From Mucor racemosus (Eukaryota > Mucoromycota > Mucoromycetes > Mucorales > Mucoraceae), in the NCBI GenBank assembly GCA_027405735.1, contig JAPEHQ010000006.1:62001-126000 (forward strand): a DNA stretch of 64,000 bases. Reading direction: 5' to 3'. Shown piece after piece: positions 38,911 to 50,660 of this stretch; the first letter of the stretch is position 1, and each line of letters opens with the position of its first letter. A program made the position numbers and the translations under genes. The notes under the pieces were generated by a model. The model saw nothing but the letters and a program-made list of their open reading frames with translations, made no database searches and had not been told where the DNA came from.

Positions 38911-39634
38911 TGCAGTGGTATTGCATACTAAAAACGCTTGATAAAAATAAAACAACCTAAATTCCAAGTGTCGCTTATAAGATATGAGGCCACTTGAAAT
39001 GTGAGCAACAATAATAAACAAACGCTTCAATTGAACACAATAACACACGCATGCTAAAAATATGAAATACCCTTTTTGAACCATACATGTCGTGTAGATG
39101 ATAGCACCCTTGATCACGGCGCAATCAATTACACAAATGACTTATATATCAAAACACGATTCTATCCAAATCAATAATAATAATAAACAAAGATATCAAT
39201 TTAGTCAAGTGCTCATCTATATTGAAGTTGTACTATCAATATAAATAAGATTCAAGCATATAAAAACTACCCCTTAAAAATCAAGGTTACATAAAATAGA
39301 TATAACAGAAATAAACAAAACAACCATTTCCCAAAAGGTCAATATTGTCACACTTGACATCAATCCTTTATGGTCAATGCTCTACACAATTTACCCCTTA
39401 AAATATCAAATCAATAACAATGTACTCAAAACTGGAAGATTACTAAATATACATCCATTCAAGTCTGATGGTATCCAAGTTCTCCAAATCAATATAAATA
39501 CCCTCATACTTTTCAATTATTTTAACTCTTCAGAAATCTTTTGTAATAAAAACTTTAGTTGATTATAATTGTATTTCTACTGCTTTTATTTTTATATTTT
39601 TTTATTTTAGTAAATAACTTCGTCATTTACTGCA
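38911..39634. mobile_element. 724-bp TG..CA element with 5-bp target duplication
   Basis: Second complete copy of the 727-bp family: TGCAGTGG at the start, TTTACTGCA at the end, perfect duplication atgat at 38906-38910 and 39635-39639. Confidence 0.85.
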
Positions 39635-39639
39635 ATGAT

Positions 39640-40190
39640 AATTGAGTTCCAAAATCGGTTGGAAAAATCGATCGAAAAATGATCAAAATACAAAATCGTT
39701 TGATAGCTCATGAACAACAAATTAAGCTAAACTAGCGTATTAAATGGCTTTTTTTGTACAGCTTCGAATTTTGCGCCCATCGTGTGCTGAACTAAGGTAC
39801 TATTTTCCACATAAGAAATTAAATGTTATCTCACATAAAACCATATTCTAATATTTAAATAGAGATAACATAAATTTAACAGTAAATACAGAAAGTGTTA
39901 GCAATTTAACATATAATAAATTAGACGAAATCAGAAACAAAACAAATTGATTCATAAAATAAACTGAAAAAACACATAGACCAAAAATTAGGAGTAAGGA
40001 TAGCTCTATGTGTATCATTAACAAATAAGTCAAAAACAGGCATGAAAAGACCGCCTTGATTATGTACATCAAGAAGTTCAATATAATAAACTTTAAATCA
40101 TGAACAAACTAATTGCTTTACCAAAAGAATAAAAATATGGATACTGCATGAAGACAATGGAATCATGCTTCTATCGTTTAATAGTAGCAT
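39640..40190. repeat. R4 fragment then unique AT-rich sequence
   Basis: The first about 150 bp (gagttccaaaatcgg to the gcgtattaaatgg area) resemble R4 in inverted orientation (compare about 57120-57240). The rest, to 40190, shows nothing recognisable. Confidence 0.45.
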
Positions 40191-40719
40191 TGTCGTATAT
40201 TTTCAGGATTGATAAATAGTACTTAAAAAAGAATACAATTATAAAAGAATGAGTAACTAATCAGTTCTTCAACTGTATAATAAAAACAAGATATCGTTTA
40301 TTTAGATGTAAAAGTATGGCCTTTTATATTGATTAGACATTGAGATCCTGAGATGTAATTTAAGGCACTATTGAACTATTGGATCTGTTTGATAGTAATC
40401 TATGGATTGAAATGTATCAATCATAATTTAACCGTTCTTGCAGAGCTTGTGAGTTGTGTTGTTTCAATGCTGCGCTAAATATGCTTGGATGTTGATTTGA
40501 TAACTACTTGATTGGTTAACTGCTGGGATGAAATAATGTGGTGTCATAATTGAGGTCCAAGCGTTCTTGGTAATTACTGGATTAAACTTGGTACGCTAGG
40601 AGTTTCTTATATCCGATATCAAGACTTGCACTTCAATACATGTCGTAGTCAATAGATTGTAAGATGTATTGATGCTGTAGAAGGTGATAATGTATGATAC
40701 TAGTAGGTGGAATACAACA
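40191..40719 (+). mobile_element. LTR-A solo LTR, 529 bp
   Basis: Starts TGTCGTATATTTTCAGG and ends GGAATACAACA. A perfect 5-bp duplication agcat lies on each side (40186-40190, 40720-40724). Other copies: 15641-16905 (split), 40857-42146 (inverted, split), 60774-61302 and 63165-63693. No internal coding region is attached, so it is a solo LTR. Confidence 0.9.
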
Positions 40720-41175
40720 AGCATAAAGATAGACGCATGAAATGCAGCATTGTCTGATTTGCATGTTAAATATCATGATTTGACAGATATTATAAATTGA
40801 TAATTCGATTATTCCTAATTCTGATAGATCATTGACAGTTACTGTGCAACTCCCTATGTTGTATTCCACCTAGTGCCATACGTTATCACCTTCTATAGTA
40901 TCAATACATTTTACAATGTATTGAAGTGCAAAGTCTTGACATCGGATATAAGAAACTCCTAGCGTACCGAGTTTAATCCAGTAATTACCAAGAACGCTTG
41001 GACCTCAATTACGACACCATACTATTTCATCCCAGCGGTTAATCAATCAAGTAGCTATTAAATCAACATCCAAGCACAATTAGCGCAGCATTGAAACAAG
41101 ACAACTCACAAGCTCTGCAAGAACGGTTAAATTATGATTGGTCCATTTCAATCCATAGATTACTATCAAACAGAT

Positions 41176-41514
41176 TGTAATGATTTACATTACATGATGT
41201 TTCAACAATAATTGCATGAATTAATTTCAGTTGTATAATTCATATAAATATGTAAATGTTGAATCAGATACTGTATTGAACATTAGTGAAAATATCTGTT
41301 TCTTTCCTTCATTAATAATTTTAATCAAGTAAACTTATTATCACAACCATAACCGATTTATTACTTAATACTACTTGTCAAATATTAATCACACTTAATA
41401 CATAGTAAGTATTGACCAAAGTAATAGTCAACTACAATTAGTAACACCAACAACGTCTACCTCTGGTACTTCTTAATAGACTCAACCTATTACAAGATCA
41501 TAGTACTTATTACA
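41176..41514. mobile_element. 339-bp nested solo LTR-like element
   Basis: Starts TGTAATGATTTACATTAC and ends GTACTTATTACA (terminal inversion TGTAAT/ATTACA). A perfect duplication cagat lies at 41171-41175 and 41515-41519, within an LTR-A copy. No related copy was recognised elsewhere in the window. Confidence 0.85.
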
Positions 41515-41551
41515 CAGATCTAATGGTTCAATAATGCCTTAAATTACATCT

Positions 41552-41986
41552 AAGGGTGAAATGCCCAGGATTAGAATAAATAATGGAGCAAGAAAAAATG
41601 TATAATTTAATAAAGGAACTTGTTAAATTAAATCACACACAAAAACTGAAGAGAATCTTTATTTAATATCAATAATTTGTCCTATTTATATACAAATTCT
41701 ATATTACAATTATCCGTTAGATCAGCTTTGGATCGATTATATCTTTCTGACATTCGATTGTCAGGTCATTTTATTTACATTAATAACACAGCACATTAAA
41801 GTTCAGCTTATTTTATATAGCTAAATCCAGCAAGTGGGTATGTCTCACATATACTGCTTCCCGGATCTTGCTTTAGAAAATAAGAACAATCGAAAATGTT
41901 ATTATAGATCAGTTAGCTGACTCCTTGAAAATAAGGATTACAAATCCAAAGGTTCATTATCTTACGATTAACCGGTGGATGCAACA
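41552..41986. mobile_element. About 435-bp insert in LTR-A
   Basis: Sequence absent from other LTR-A copies lies between the acatct and cctcaatgtc positions of LTR-A. Its first about 110 bp resemble 30765-30890. An aggg motif appears at both edges, but ends and duplication are not clean. Confidence 0.5.
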
Positions 41987-42239
41987 GAGGGCCTCAATGT
42001 CAAATCAATATAAAAGGCCATACTTTTATATCTAAATAAACTATACCTTGTTTTTATTATACAGTTGAAGAACTGATTCATTACTCATTCGTTTTTAATT
42101 GTATTCTTTTTTAAATATTATGTATAAATCCTGAATATATACGACAACCGGATATAATGAAATAACAACTAATATAAATAGAGTAGAAATATAGATTTAT
42201 TGCACACTATCCATATTTAGAATAAGTTAAAGAAGAATT

Positions 42240-43090
42240 TAAATTGTATCTTTTTCAAAACTTTTTTTTATTTTACATTTTACTGCACATCGAAACAAAA
42301 TCTAGACAAAAGATTCACATTACATTTTACGTAAAATACGATTGAAATTTTTGAGTTTTTTGAAGATATATATCCCTTTTTATAAGCCTATGTTAAATAT
42401 AAATACTGTAATAGAAATAATGCGCAAAAAAGGTATTTATCGATTGAGCCATTGCTGAACCATTTAGCTCCATTTTTCATAGAGAAAATGAGATTTTTGT
42501 CAAATTCAGAATTTGAGATGAGGGTATACAGGGGGAAAATTGAAGCTAGAAACGAAAGCATCTCTTTGTACACATTTTTGAGAATATCTCCATGAAAACC
42601 AATATTTTAAAAAAAACTGAATTGGTTCCGAGAGATCTCCACGAGCTTGATGATATGAATGTAAAAACAAAAAAAAAAAAAAATGCCAAAAAATGAAAAA
42701 AAGTAAAAGTGTTTAGGTTTTTTTTTATTCTGAAATATGTTATAGAGCACTTCAAAAAAAGTAAGTTTCATTATTAGAAAATATTAGTATAATTTAATTT
42801 TTTGTAGAGATATGGAGGTTCAAATTTTTTAATTTTTAGCAGTAAAATATTTGTAAAAATCTGAAACATTAGCAATAAAAAAATTATATCGACTGCAAAA
42901 GATAGGATATTCCCAGATACTTATTTTTGGATTAAAGGTGATCATCTCAGGTACATTGGCATATAATTTTTTCCTGGTGTTATTTAGTGAAAAAAAAAAG
43001 TAGGACAGAGATGAAAAGTCGGACCCAATTTTTTAGGGAAAAGCATTAAATTCTACGTGTTTTTTTTTGAATCTTTTGTGAGATATAAAA
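42240..43090 (+). repeat. R4 repeat, near-complete copy
   Basis: Inverted relative to 10101-11198. It retains an uninterrupted version of the site where the DIRS element is inserted in the 51.6-kb copy (the reverse complement reads aaaaatctcattttctctat near 42474-42495). Confidence 0.75.
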
Positions 43091-43717
43091 TATCCTCAGT
43101 AGCAAGTAGTATTATTCAGCTAATTCACATGTATTTAACAGTTTATAACATATATATACAGTATATATTCCAAAAAGTATTTAATATAGGGCTGTTGTAT
43201 TATCTTTCACGCGTGTTATTTATTGCTCAAATCCAAAATCTGTTATTTTTCCTTATTCTTAAAAGTTTCTTGAGCAATTAGCAAAAATATTTCGTTAATT
43301 CAAAATTGCATTTTGAAGTGAAATTAAATAGACATCGATTAATCCTATTGTTTGGTTATAATTTTTGATGAAATGATCTGATTCAGAACAAATAATTCAA
43401 AATATATCTTCATCTAATCCAGAGCACAGCGCTTAAAAAATAATTTCTCAATATACACTAATCCAAACCACTTCAAATCTAATTGAAAGATGGTAAAACG
43501 TAAAATAGACACAACTCTGTTTGTTTGATGGAATAAAATCATCTGTCATTTTGAATTTTCATTCAATTTTAGGTACTTTTAAAACTAATGTAAATGCTAC
43601 AGTCTCCATAACACCGGGAACTCCGAATTGACTGGTATGAGTGTGTGTAAAACGATTGAGAAACTCTTAAAATATAATAATAATCTTTTTCTCTCTACAA
43701 TTTAACCTTTCAAAATA
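43091..43717. other. Intergenic region before the RidA gene
   Basis: AT-rich with no recognisable gene; a 74-codon Ile/Leu/Phe-rich ORF (43057-43281) looks like translated AT-rich DNA. The final part is the presumed RidA promoter. Confidence 0.4.
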
Positions 43718-44399
43718 ATGTTATCTTCTAAGATCTTCCCTGCTGTGTCCAGATCAATGTCTACATTGACTCGCGTCCGTAAGTAGGCATTTCGATTTAA
43801 CAATTACATAGGTTTGCACTAACGCGCTTTCGATTTGAAAAATAGATACTACCGGTGCACCAGCTGCAATTGGACCTTATGGTAGATAGTATTGTACATT
43901 GATTTACACACATATGCAATTGACTAATATTTTGAAAAGCTCAAGCAATCAAGGTTAATGGTATGGTTTATACTTCGGGATCTCTTCCAGTCATTCCAGA
44001 ATCAGGTACGTTCCATATAATTACGGATTTCTTTATGGACATTCACACATGAATTATCCCAAAGGTGACATTATCGAAGGAGGCATTGCTGAACAAACAC
44101 ATCAAAGCTTATCAAACATGGCAGCTGTTTTGAAAGAATCTGGATCAGGATTAGACAGAGTTGTCAAAACTACTGTGTTTTTAAAGGATATGAACGATTT
44201 CGTTGCAATGAATGATGTCTATGCCAAGGTAAGGCAGCAATAATAAAAGGAAATGTTTAATTCTAAATGTTTAAAACTCTTTATATGTTTCCTTTTATAG
44301 TTTTTTGACAAGCATCAACCTGCTCGCAGTGCTGTTCAAGTCGCTCGTCTTCCTAAAGATGTTGCAGTTGAAATCGAATGTATTGCAGTTACTGAATAA
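43718..44399 (+). CDS. RidA/YER057c/UK114-family enamine/imine deaminase
   Basis: Hydrolyses reactive enamine/imine intermediates released by PLP enzymes. Five exons: 43718-43778, 43846-43881, 43940-44005, 44065-44228, 44301-44399; 141 aa. Family blocks after splicing: [46 protein letters not shown], and the signature [20 protein letters not shown] with the substrate-binding Arg. The basic, Ser-rich N-terminus ([20 protein letters not shown]) looks like a mitochondrial presequence, so it may be the Mmf1-like mitochondrial member rather than Hmf1; an internal Met at residue 14 could give a cytosolic form. It converges on Kgd4 with 118 nt between the stops. Confidence 0.95.
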
Positions 44400-44517
44400 T
44401 CATGTCGTTATCTTTTCTTTTTTAATAAATAATAGTTTTGTATAAAGATATAATATAAATATATATACACATGGTTTATTTTATTTCAGCTTTTGTATAC
44501 ATATATATATATATATT

Positions 44518-44953
44518 TTAGAAGATATAGGTAGCTCCACCACTCTGTAAAAAATATCCAGAATATTTTAATACAAAATGTACCGAAAAACAACACAATT
44601 TCACTTACCTCAATAGCTTCCATTTCAGCCTCTGAAATAGGAGCACGCTTATATTTGGCAGCTAATTGACCAAATTCAAGGACACCTTGTTGTTGAGATG
44701 AAGCAGAAGCAGAAGCAGAAGCAGCAGGTTTAGCAGGAGCAGCCTTGGATGCTTCAGCAACATGTTTGACAAGATTAGGTGGTGTTAAAGGATGAGGACC
44801 AGTGTGTTGAGGGGCATCTACATGAATTATTTATTGATACAAGTTACATTTTGATATAATTTATCCAAAAATACCTTTCCAAAGGTTTACTCTAGGACCC
44901 AAGAATCTAATCAAAGGTTTGTGAACTGCACGTAAAGTAGTTGAAGGTTGCAT
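44518..44953 (-). CDS. KGD4: Kgd4/MRPS36-type 2-oxoglutarate dehydrogenase adaptor
   Basis: Small mitochondrial protein (Ymr31 in yeast) that tethers the E3 subunit to the 2-oxoglutarate dehydrogenase complex. Three exons on the minus strand: 44953-44875, 44817-44609 and 44544-44518; 104 aa. The N-terminal RAVHKPLIRFLGPR matches the family's IKFLG motif, followed by a Pro/His stretch (HTGPHPLTPP), an Ala/Ser linker, and the C-terminal signature FGQLAAKYKRAPISEAEMEAIESGGA, here split by the last intron (EAIE/SGGA). The final exon is only 8 codons. Divergent from the coiled-coil gene at 45349. Confidence 0.88.
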
Positions 44954-45348
44954 ATCTAATAATTATTAAACAAAAAAAGAGAAATGTAATAATTTTGAAA
45001 TCCCTGGGCCATCTTCATTGCTATCACGGCGACCCCAGATTTTTTTAAAAAAACCTGTGCAACAACAAAAACAAGTAGTAAACCTATTTGACTAATCACC
45101 AAACTACATGCACTAGCTGCGTCACGAGCAGTTCAGTTCGCTTTTGTCTCTGTGCAATGTGTCTGTATTACTTGCAGCAACAGCAGCACAAATTTCTTCT
45201 GGCGGGATAAATCTTCCAAATATATCCTCTTTTTCTCCTCTCTTTTCTCTTTCTATTCCACAGCCCTCCCCTTTTTATAACCTCGTTTTCTTGATATCTG
45301 AATAAATCATAAACATTTCTTATATAGAAAAAACCTATGAAGCAATAA
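44954..45348. promoter_or_regulatory. Divergent promoter region
   Basis: 395 bp between the Kgd4 start (minus) and the coiled-coil gene start (plus). A three-codon uORF (ATG AAG CAA TAA, 45337-45348) ends immediately before the chosen start codon at 45349. A pyrimidine-rich block at about 45225-45275 precedes it. Confidence 0.5.
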
Positions 45349-46661
45349 ATGGACTCCGAGGTGATATCCCAAGTAAGGCTTCTTTTTTTTTTCTCGAAAC
45401 TTGAATTTAAGCTTATTTTTACTCATGATATTTTAGCCCTTGGGTCATCCCCATACATATGAAAAAAATCCTAATCAACATTGGTCAAAAGGTAACAATA
45501 CAAATTGAAGATTTTAATATAAAATCTTAAAAATTAAAATTCTTCGACAAAAAAAAAAAAAAAAAAAAAAAGACAACCACTTAATTAAAGAAAGAAGAGC
45601 AAGTGTAATTGATGTACCTGTTACAGATTATTACCAAGAAGACTATAAATATTATTCAAATCAACATGATATTACACATGATATTACACATGATATTAAG
45701 GTTTGTATATATGCAAGATATCAATAAACAATGATCATTAATTTTCTAAACAGCCCACATCATCCTATTCAACTCCATCAATATCGCAACAAGATCATAA
45801 TCAATCACTGGATGCTACCGAACGAATGCAGTTTTTACGTGAAATGGAACAAGCTAGAGAAGAATTGGCTGAATTTCGAAGAAATATGGCTGGTTTAGTT
45901 AAACAAATGGACGGAATTGCTGTTGATTTAGAAAAATCAAAAGATAGAGTTTGTAAGATGAATTCTTGTGATTAAATTGCGATCACTTTATTAACCTCTC
46001 TTTTTCTCAAAAGCTGAAATTGAGCAAGATCTAACAGCAACAGAAGAAGTGAATGTGAATCTTCAAGTTTTATTGGAAAGAGCTGTCAAAACCCAAAAAG
46101 AATCCGATGTATTTGCAACTCAAGCTATTAGAAATATGTATTCGGATTTAGCATCGGTAAATATACACATTCAATATGATATCATTAAAAATTATTGATC
46201 ATTCATAATAGGTCGTTTACGAAAATAACCAATTGCAAGGAAGATTAAAGTCAATTGAAAACCACCAAAAAGAACAAAAAGGAAGTGTTCATGATATTGT
46301 CAAGAGGATGTTTGAATATACGCAAATGCTTGAGCAGGCTCAAGGTACAATTCATATGTTACAAGAACCACGGCTTGTCAAGTTGGCGTCTATTGCATCA
46401 TCTTCAACATCAACTTCACGACGTACAAGTATCATTTCATTTTACGATGACGATAATTCTTCTATAGTATCTAGTTCAACTACAAAAGAATCGCATTTGA
46501 ATACTTCAACTAGAAAAACTGGATCTTCTTATATCCAATCACCTCCATTAGGTCCACAATCAACATCATCCATATTGAAACCACAACAAGGTTTGCGTAT
46601 GCTATTCGATAGCCATGGAGGAAATCATATTGGTTTGAGCTCTATTGCACAAAAAAAATAA
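45349..46661 (+). CDS. Coiled-coil protein, unrecognised
   Basis: Six exons: 45349-45372, 45437-45491, 45573-45700, 45754-45952, 46014-46156, 46212-46661; 332 aa. The N-terminal 75 residues look disordered, with a small tandem repeat (HDIT three times). The middle (about residues 85-235) is strongly heptad-like: RMQFLREMEQAREELAEF, KSKDRVSEIEQDLTATEE, LQGRLKSIENHQKEQ, then VHDIVKRMFEYTQMLEQA. The C-terminal third is Ser/Thr-rich with likely disordered segments, ending in a short conserved-looking GLRMLFDSHGG. I do not recognise the family; a cytoskeletal or vesicle-tethering role would be a guess. The exon 3 acceptor follows 23 consecutive A (45549-45571) rather than a pyrimidine tract, but no other AG keeps the frame. 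Confidence 0.7.
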
Positions 46662-47631
46662 TTTATAAATAATACTATATACATATTCTACCCCTTCGTT
46701 TATTCTCTTTTTATATCACTCAAAATGCATTATAACAATTTCACCATACTCTCTTTTGCTCTCTCTCTCTTTTTCTCTCTTACTTTTATTTCTCTGTAAT
46801 AATAACAAATACACAACTAATTTTTATAATAAATCAACCTTTTTTTTTTTATTATTATTATTTTGCCATTAGCAAAGGATACTGTAATCAAAGCAATCCC
46901 AGTTTTGAATTTAGGGTAATACATATTGGGCGCCTAAATTTCTAGTATCATGTTAAATTAGGTGTTGATCGACTTTGTTGATCGCTGATATTCAAGGAAA
47001 CTTGATTGACTCAATATACATGCAAATTATGGCATGCAATTAAGTCTTCCAAAATTACACCAGGAACATTAATTTATGTAATATATTTTATATTTTGTAA
47101 GCTCACCTATCAATCATTATCTTGATGCCATGGCAATTTGAGCTAACATCAAAATGGATAAAGTCCGTAGATTTTTGGGCAAACCCTGCTTTCGATATAA
47201 AGCTTTGTGTTGTAATTTTTAGTATAAGAAAACCTTATGTTCCCATACGAACTTCAGCAAGCTTCGATGAAGAGATTTGAGTGTGCTTTGTTAGAAAACA
47301 TTGAGAACTCCATTTAAAGTCATTTATCAATATCTGTCGTCTTTGAAAATTACTCAAATGCTAATTTTAGCTGAAGTACACCGCATTTTTACTTTAATGT
47401 TCTAGGATATTTGGTTATAAATAATGTCGACAGAATTCAGCAAACGTACCTAGCTATTAGACAAGACCATCGTAAGAATTAATGTCTCTGTTTTATTTTA
47501 TCGTCAAATCACAACATGAACATGGAAAACACCTTGTTATGTCAGATATTGCTTAAATTAATCGGTACCATTCAATCTTGAGATAATCATTAAGAAGGAA
47601 GCTTGACCGAGGATAAAAAAGATGGTTGCTG
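46662..47631. other. Intergenic region, no gene seen
   Basis: Includes a CT-rich tract (46745-46790) and a T-rich run followed by ATT repeats (46840-46865). Otherwise unremarkable AT-rich DNA. Confidence 0.4.
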
Positions 47632-48155
47632 TTAATTTAATGAGGATCTTTTTGGAGACAAGCTACTCAACATGGTACTTATAGCCTTAGATTGTATACT
47701 ACTTCTAGTTTTTTTATCAAATAATTTTGCAGTTAGAAGGCCTTGAACAAGTGATGGTACCTGGCAAGAATCATATTTAATTTTAGGAAAGTAAAAGGTA
47801 AAGCAATTGCACAAACGATAAACAAAATCATAACAAAGATCCATTGCATATAAATCACATCGATCTCCTTAAACAGCGAGGCTAATTACCAACAAATCAT
47901 CACTATCTAATCCATCATTAATATTCATATCAATACTATTTTTCATAAAATTCACTAGCTTCACTCCATCATGATCATTTTGTTTGAGGCTCAAAGTGGC
48001 ATATTTTCCTTTCAGGAATAAGATGTCCTATTTGTTGTAGTCAATGTTACAATATATGGCATAATCAGTCTTTTTTCCTACGAGTGATGGATTAAAAGAT
48101 TGGTGGGCTGACTTCGGGCTAGAACAAACGGACAAACTTCCTGCAATAGTCATGT
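47632..48155 (-). pseudogene. Decayed protein-coding fragment, family unknown
   Basis: On the minus strand, broken by stops and frame changes, I read MTIAGSLSVCSSPKSAH, FNPSLVGKKTDYAIYCNID, NINDGLDSDDLL, then a 70-codon open piece with FTFYFPKIKYDSCQVPS. The amino-acid texture is that of a real protein. Related debris is at 9883-10100. I do not recognise the parent. Confidence 0.5.
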
Positions 48156-49709
48156 TGTTTTTTCCTTAAAAAATACACGCAAGCAGGGTTTAACAACTGT
48201 CAGTACATAGCTTTATTCATCCATGAACCTCTATCAGTAACAGTACCATAGAAATCAATAAGCGTTCAACGTAGACTTGAAATGGTCTCATGGTGGACAT
48301 GATGCCTCGAAACTATTCATACTTACGATGACATTATGACAGCTTTTGATATAATCAGCATTGTTGGACTTAACTCCATAATGAGATTTTAATTCGTATG
48401 AGCTTAGTTTTTGCTATGGATTACCACAAGGCCGTATTAGAAAACCAAAAATATTAAAGCACAAGTTGCAATTCTGTAATTTCAAATGCACAACAAATGA
48501 CGAGAATCTTCGGCTACCATTTGCAGCATGCAAGGTGCTAACATATTATTCTTTGGCGAAACAATTCAAACATAGTTCATTTGATAGAATAAGTATATAA
48601 TCTTCTTTTTACATATATGATAGCATCGGTTCAAAGAAAAACAGAACAAGTCATTACTTTTTATCACCTGCATTTTTTTTAATCAGGTGAGAAGAGAGGG
48701 AAGACCCAGAGTTATTAAGACATTCGCCAGCTGTTTACCAGGGGAGAATTTGTATACAAAGCATAATATAAGAAGAAGTAGTGCTTTATGATTTTTAAAT
48801 TCTAAATTGAAATCATTAATCAATAATTCGAATTGTTGTTTATTGATTGTTATATGATATCAAACAAACCTTGGTCGACACTGAGACGCTTTGCTTCATT
48901 TATAGATTGATAAAATGCATGCAATAGTACGAAGATTTTTGTACTGTCGTTCTGGAATTACATCTGCACTGACAAGATTTCTTTTCCGTTTATTTGATGA
49001 TATTTAAATAAGCGTTCTATCATGATTCAAACCGGAAATCAAATATATTCTTCTACCATAACTATTGTTTAAAGAGAAAGAAAATGAAAAGTGATACATT
49101 AAAAAGTAACATCAATATCAAATGGAGACATTTCATCTTGAAAAAGAATATTTTTCAAGTAAATAAGAAGGGGATGGATTGCATCTATTAAAAAGATATT
49201 ACACTTGTATATTTGCTTGTGGGTTAAATGATAAACTGATCTATTACATTCATTAGCGGATCATCTGCATCAGCATTGAAACAATAAAGCATATTTTAAA
49301 CCAATAAGTTGGGGTGTTATTAGTGGATGTACCAAAAAATGCATAAAAACAAACTGCATAAAAACAAAAAAGCATAAAAAACAGACGCATCACAAAACCA
49401 TGGCCAAGTTTAAGCTTCCTGCAGAATTTACGGACATATGTAGATTCATAATATATATTGAAGAGCTTTCCCTAAGATCAAGTACAAATGCGCATTAAAT
49501 AATTCAAAAATTTCATGTACAATGAGCTCCTCAAATTAAAAGGATCCCATTTTTCCAATGTTAAAAGATCAGAGTTATTAATTACAAAAACGTCAAATAA
49601 TAATTTATTTAATAGAGTGTTTAGGATATGTAACAAATAATAGGAAATAAAATGAAACGAGAAAATAATATTACAAATTTATGCTATACAAGTTTTGATG
49701 TTAAATGAT
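48156..49709. other. Intergenic region, no gene seen
   Basis: May contain further decayed coding debris in its first few hundred bases, but nothing I can align. Short A-rich direct repeats (gcataaaaacaaa) occur at about 49339-49375. Confidence 0.35.
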
Positions 49710-50660
49710 TTAATAACGGCCACGTCCACCACCACGTCCGCCACCACGACCACCAAAACCACGACCACGATCACCGCCGCGTCCACCACCACGACCACCG
49801 AAACCACGGCCACGGTCACCACCACGGCCACGTCCACCGCCACGACCACCACTGAAACCACCACGAGGAGGACGACTACGAACTCTGCTGGAATCATCTC
49901 CACCACTGAAATCAGTACGAATAGGACGACCTTCAATGCTTACACCATTCATACCCTTGACAGCAGCCTCGGCTTGACCATCAGTTTCGAATTCAACATA
50001 ACCGATACCACGGATCTTACCAGTTTCTCTGTTGAAAGGTAAACGAACTTCACCAACAATAGTACCAAACTTTTCGAAAGCTTCACGGATGCTATCTTCA
50101 GTAAGACTGTGAGCTAAGTTGGCCATAAAGACAGTGTTGGTCTTGGGGCCAAAGTTATTGTCCTTGACACGAGGAGTGGCGGGAGTGGCATTATCAACCT
50201 TAATAGTACGACCCATGAACTCGGTACCATCGAGTTCCATAGCAGCAGTCTTACCAGCCTCTTCAGTGAAATCAATATGAGCAAAACCACGAGAGCGACC
50301 GGTTTGAGGATCCAAACGAAGTCTAACATCAACAATTTCACCACAAGGCTTGAAATGTTCACGAACATCATCAGATGTAGCTTCATAACTGAGTTGACCA
50401 ACCCAAACAGTAGCACCATCAGCACCGAAAGCCTTCTTGACGACTTCCTCAACCTTGACAGTCTTCTTGGGACGTTCCTCTTCATCTTCTTGTTCCTCTT
50501 CATCATCATCTTCGGAATCAGAGCGAGAACGCTTAGCATTTACCTCTTCTTGTTCAGAACCAGACTCTTCAGCAGATTCTTCTTCAGCGGATGAGCCTTC
50601 ATCATTGGAAGCAGATTCAACGATTTCTTCGGCTTTGACTTGAGCAACAGACTTTCCCAT
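49710..50660 (-). CDS. NSR1: Nucleolin-like RNA-binding protein (Nsr1/Gar2 type)
   Basis: Nucleolar protein for pre-rRNA processing and ribosome biogenesis. Single exon, 316 aa. Layout: acidic/Ser N-terminal region (about 15-66; SAEEESAEESGSEQEE, DSEDDDEEEQEDEE) with likely CK2 sites; RRM1 from about 84 (RNP2 VWVGQL, RNP1 RSRGFAHIDF); RRM2 from about 175 (RNP2 VFMANL, RNP1 KIRGIGYVEF); and a C-terminal Gly-Arg-rich (GAR) domain from about 265 with two near-identical RGGDRGRGFGGRGGGRG units, a substrate type for arginine methylation. The three-part architecture is diagnostic of Nsr1/Gar2/nucleolin. The codon bias resembles that of the ribosomal genes. Confidence 0.95.
   Translation of the reverse strand: MGKSVAQVKAEEIVESASNDEGSSAEEESAEESGSEQEEVNAKRSRSDSEDDDEEEQEDEEERPKKTVKVEEVVKKAFGADGATVWVGQLSYEATSDDVREHFKPCGEIVDVRLRLDPQTGRSRGFAHIDFTEEAGKTAAMELDGTEFMGRTIKVDNATPATPRVKDNNFGPKTNTVFMANLAHSLTEDSIREAFEKFGTIVGEVRLPFNRETGKIRGIGYVEFETDGQAEAAVKGMNGVSIEGRPIRTDFSGGDDSSRVRSRPPRGGFSGGRGGGRGRGGDRGRGFGGRGGGRGGDRGRGFGGRGGGRGGGRGRY

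Larger units (their letters stand above)
40857..42146 (-). mobile_element. LTR-A copy, inverted and interrupted twice
   Basis: LTR-A sequence in reverse orientation runs 40857-41175, 41520-about 41550 and about 41987-42146. The gaps hold a nested LTR-like element (41176-41514) and a second insert (about 41552-41986). Confidence 0.8.

Noticed and set aside
49695..50042. Thr-rich ORF opposite the Nsr1 GAR domain
   Set aside because: Antisense of CCA/CCG-type Gly-Arg codons.
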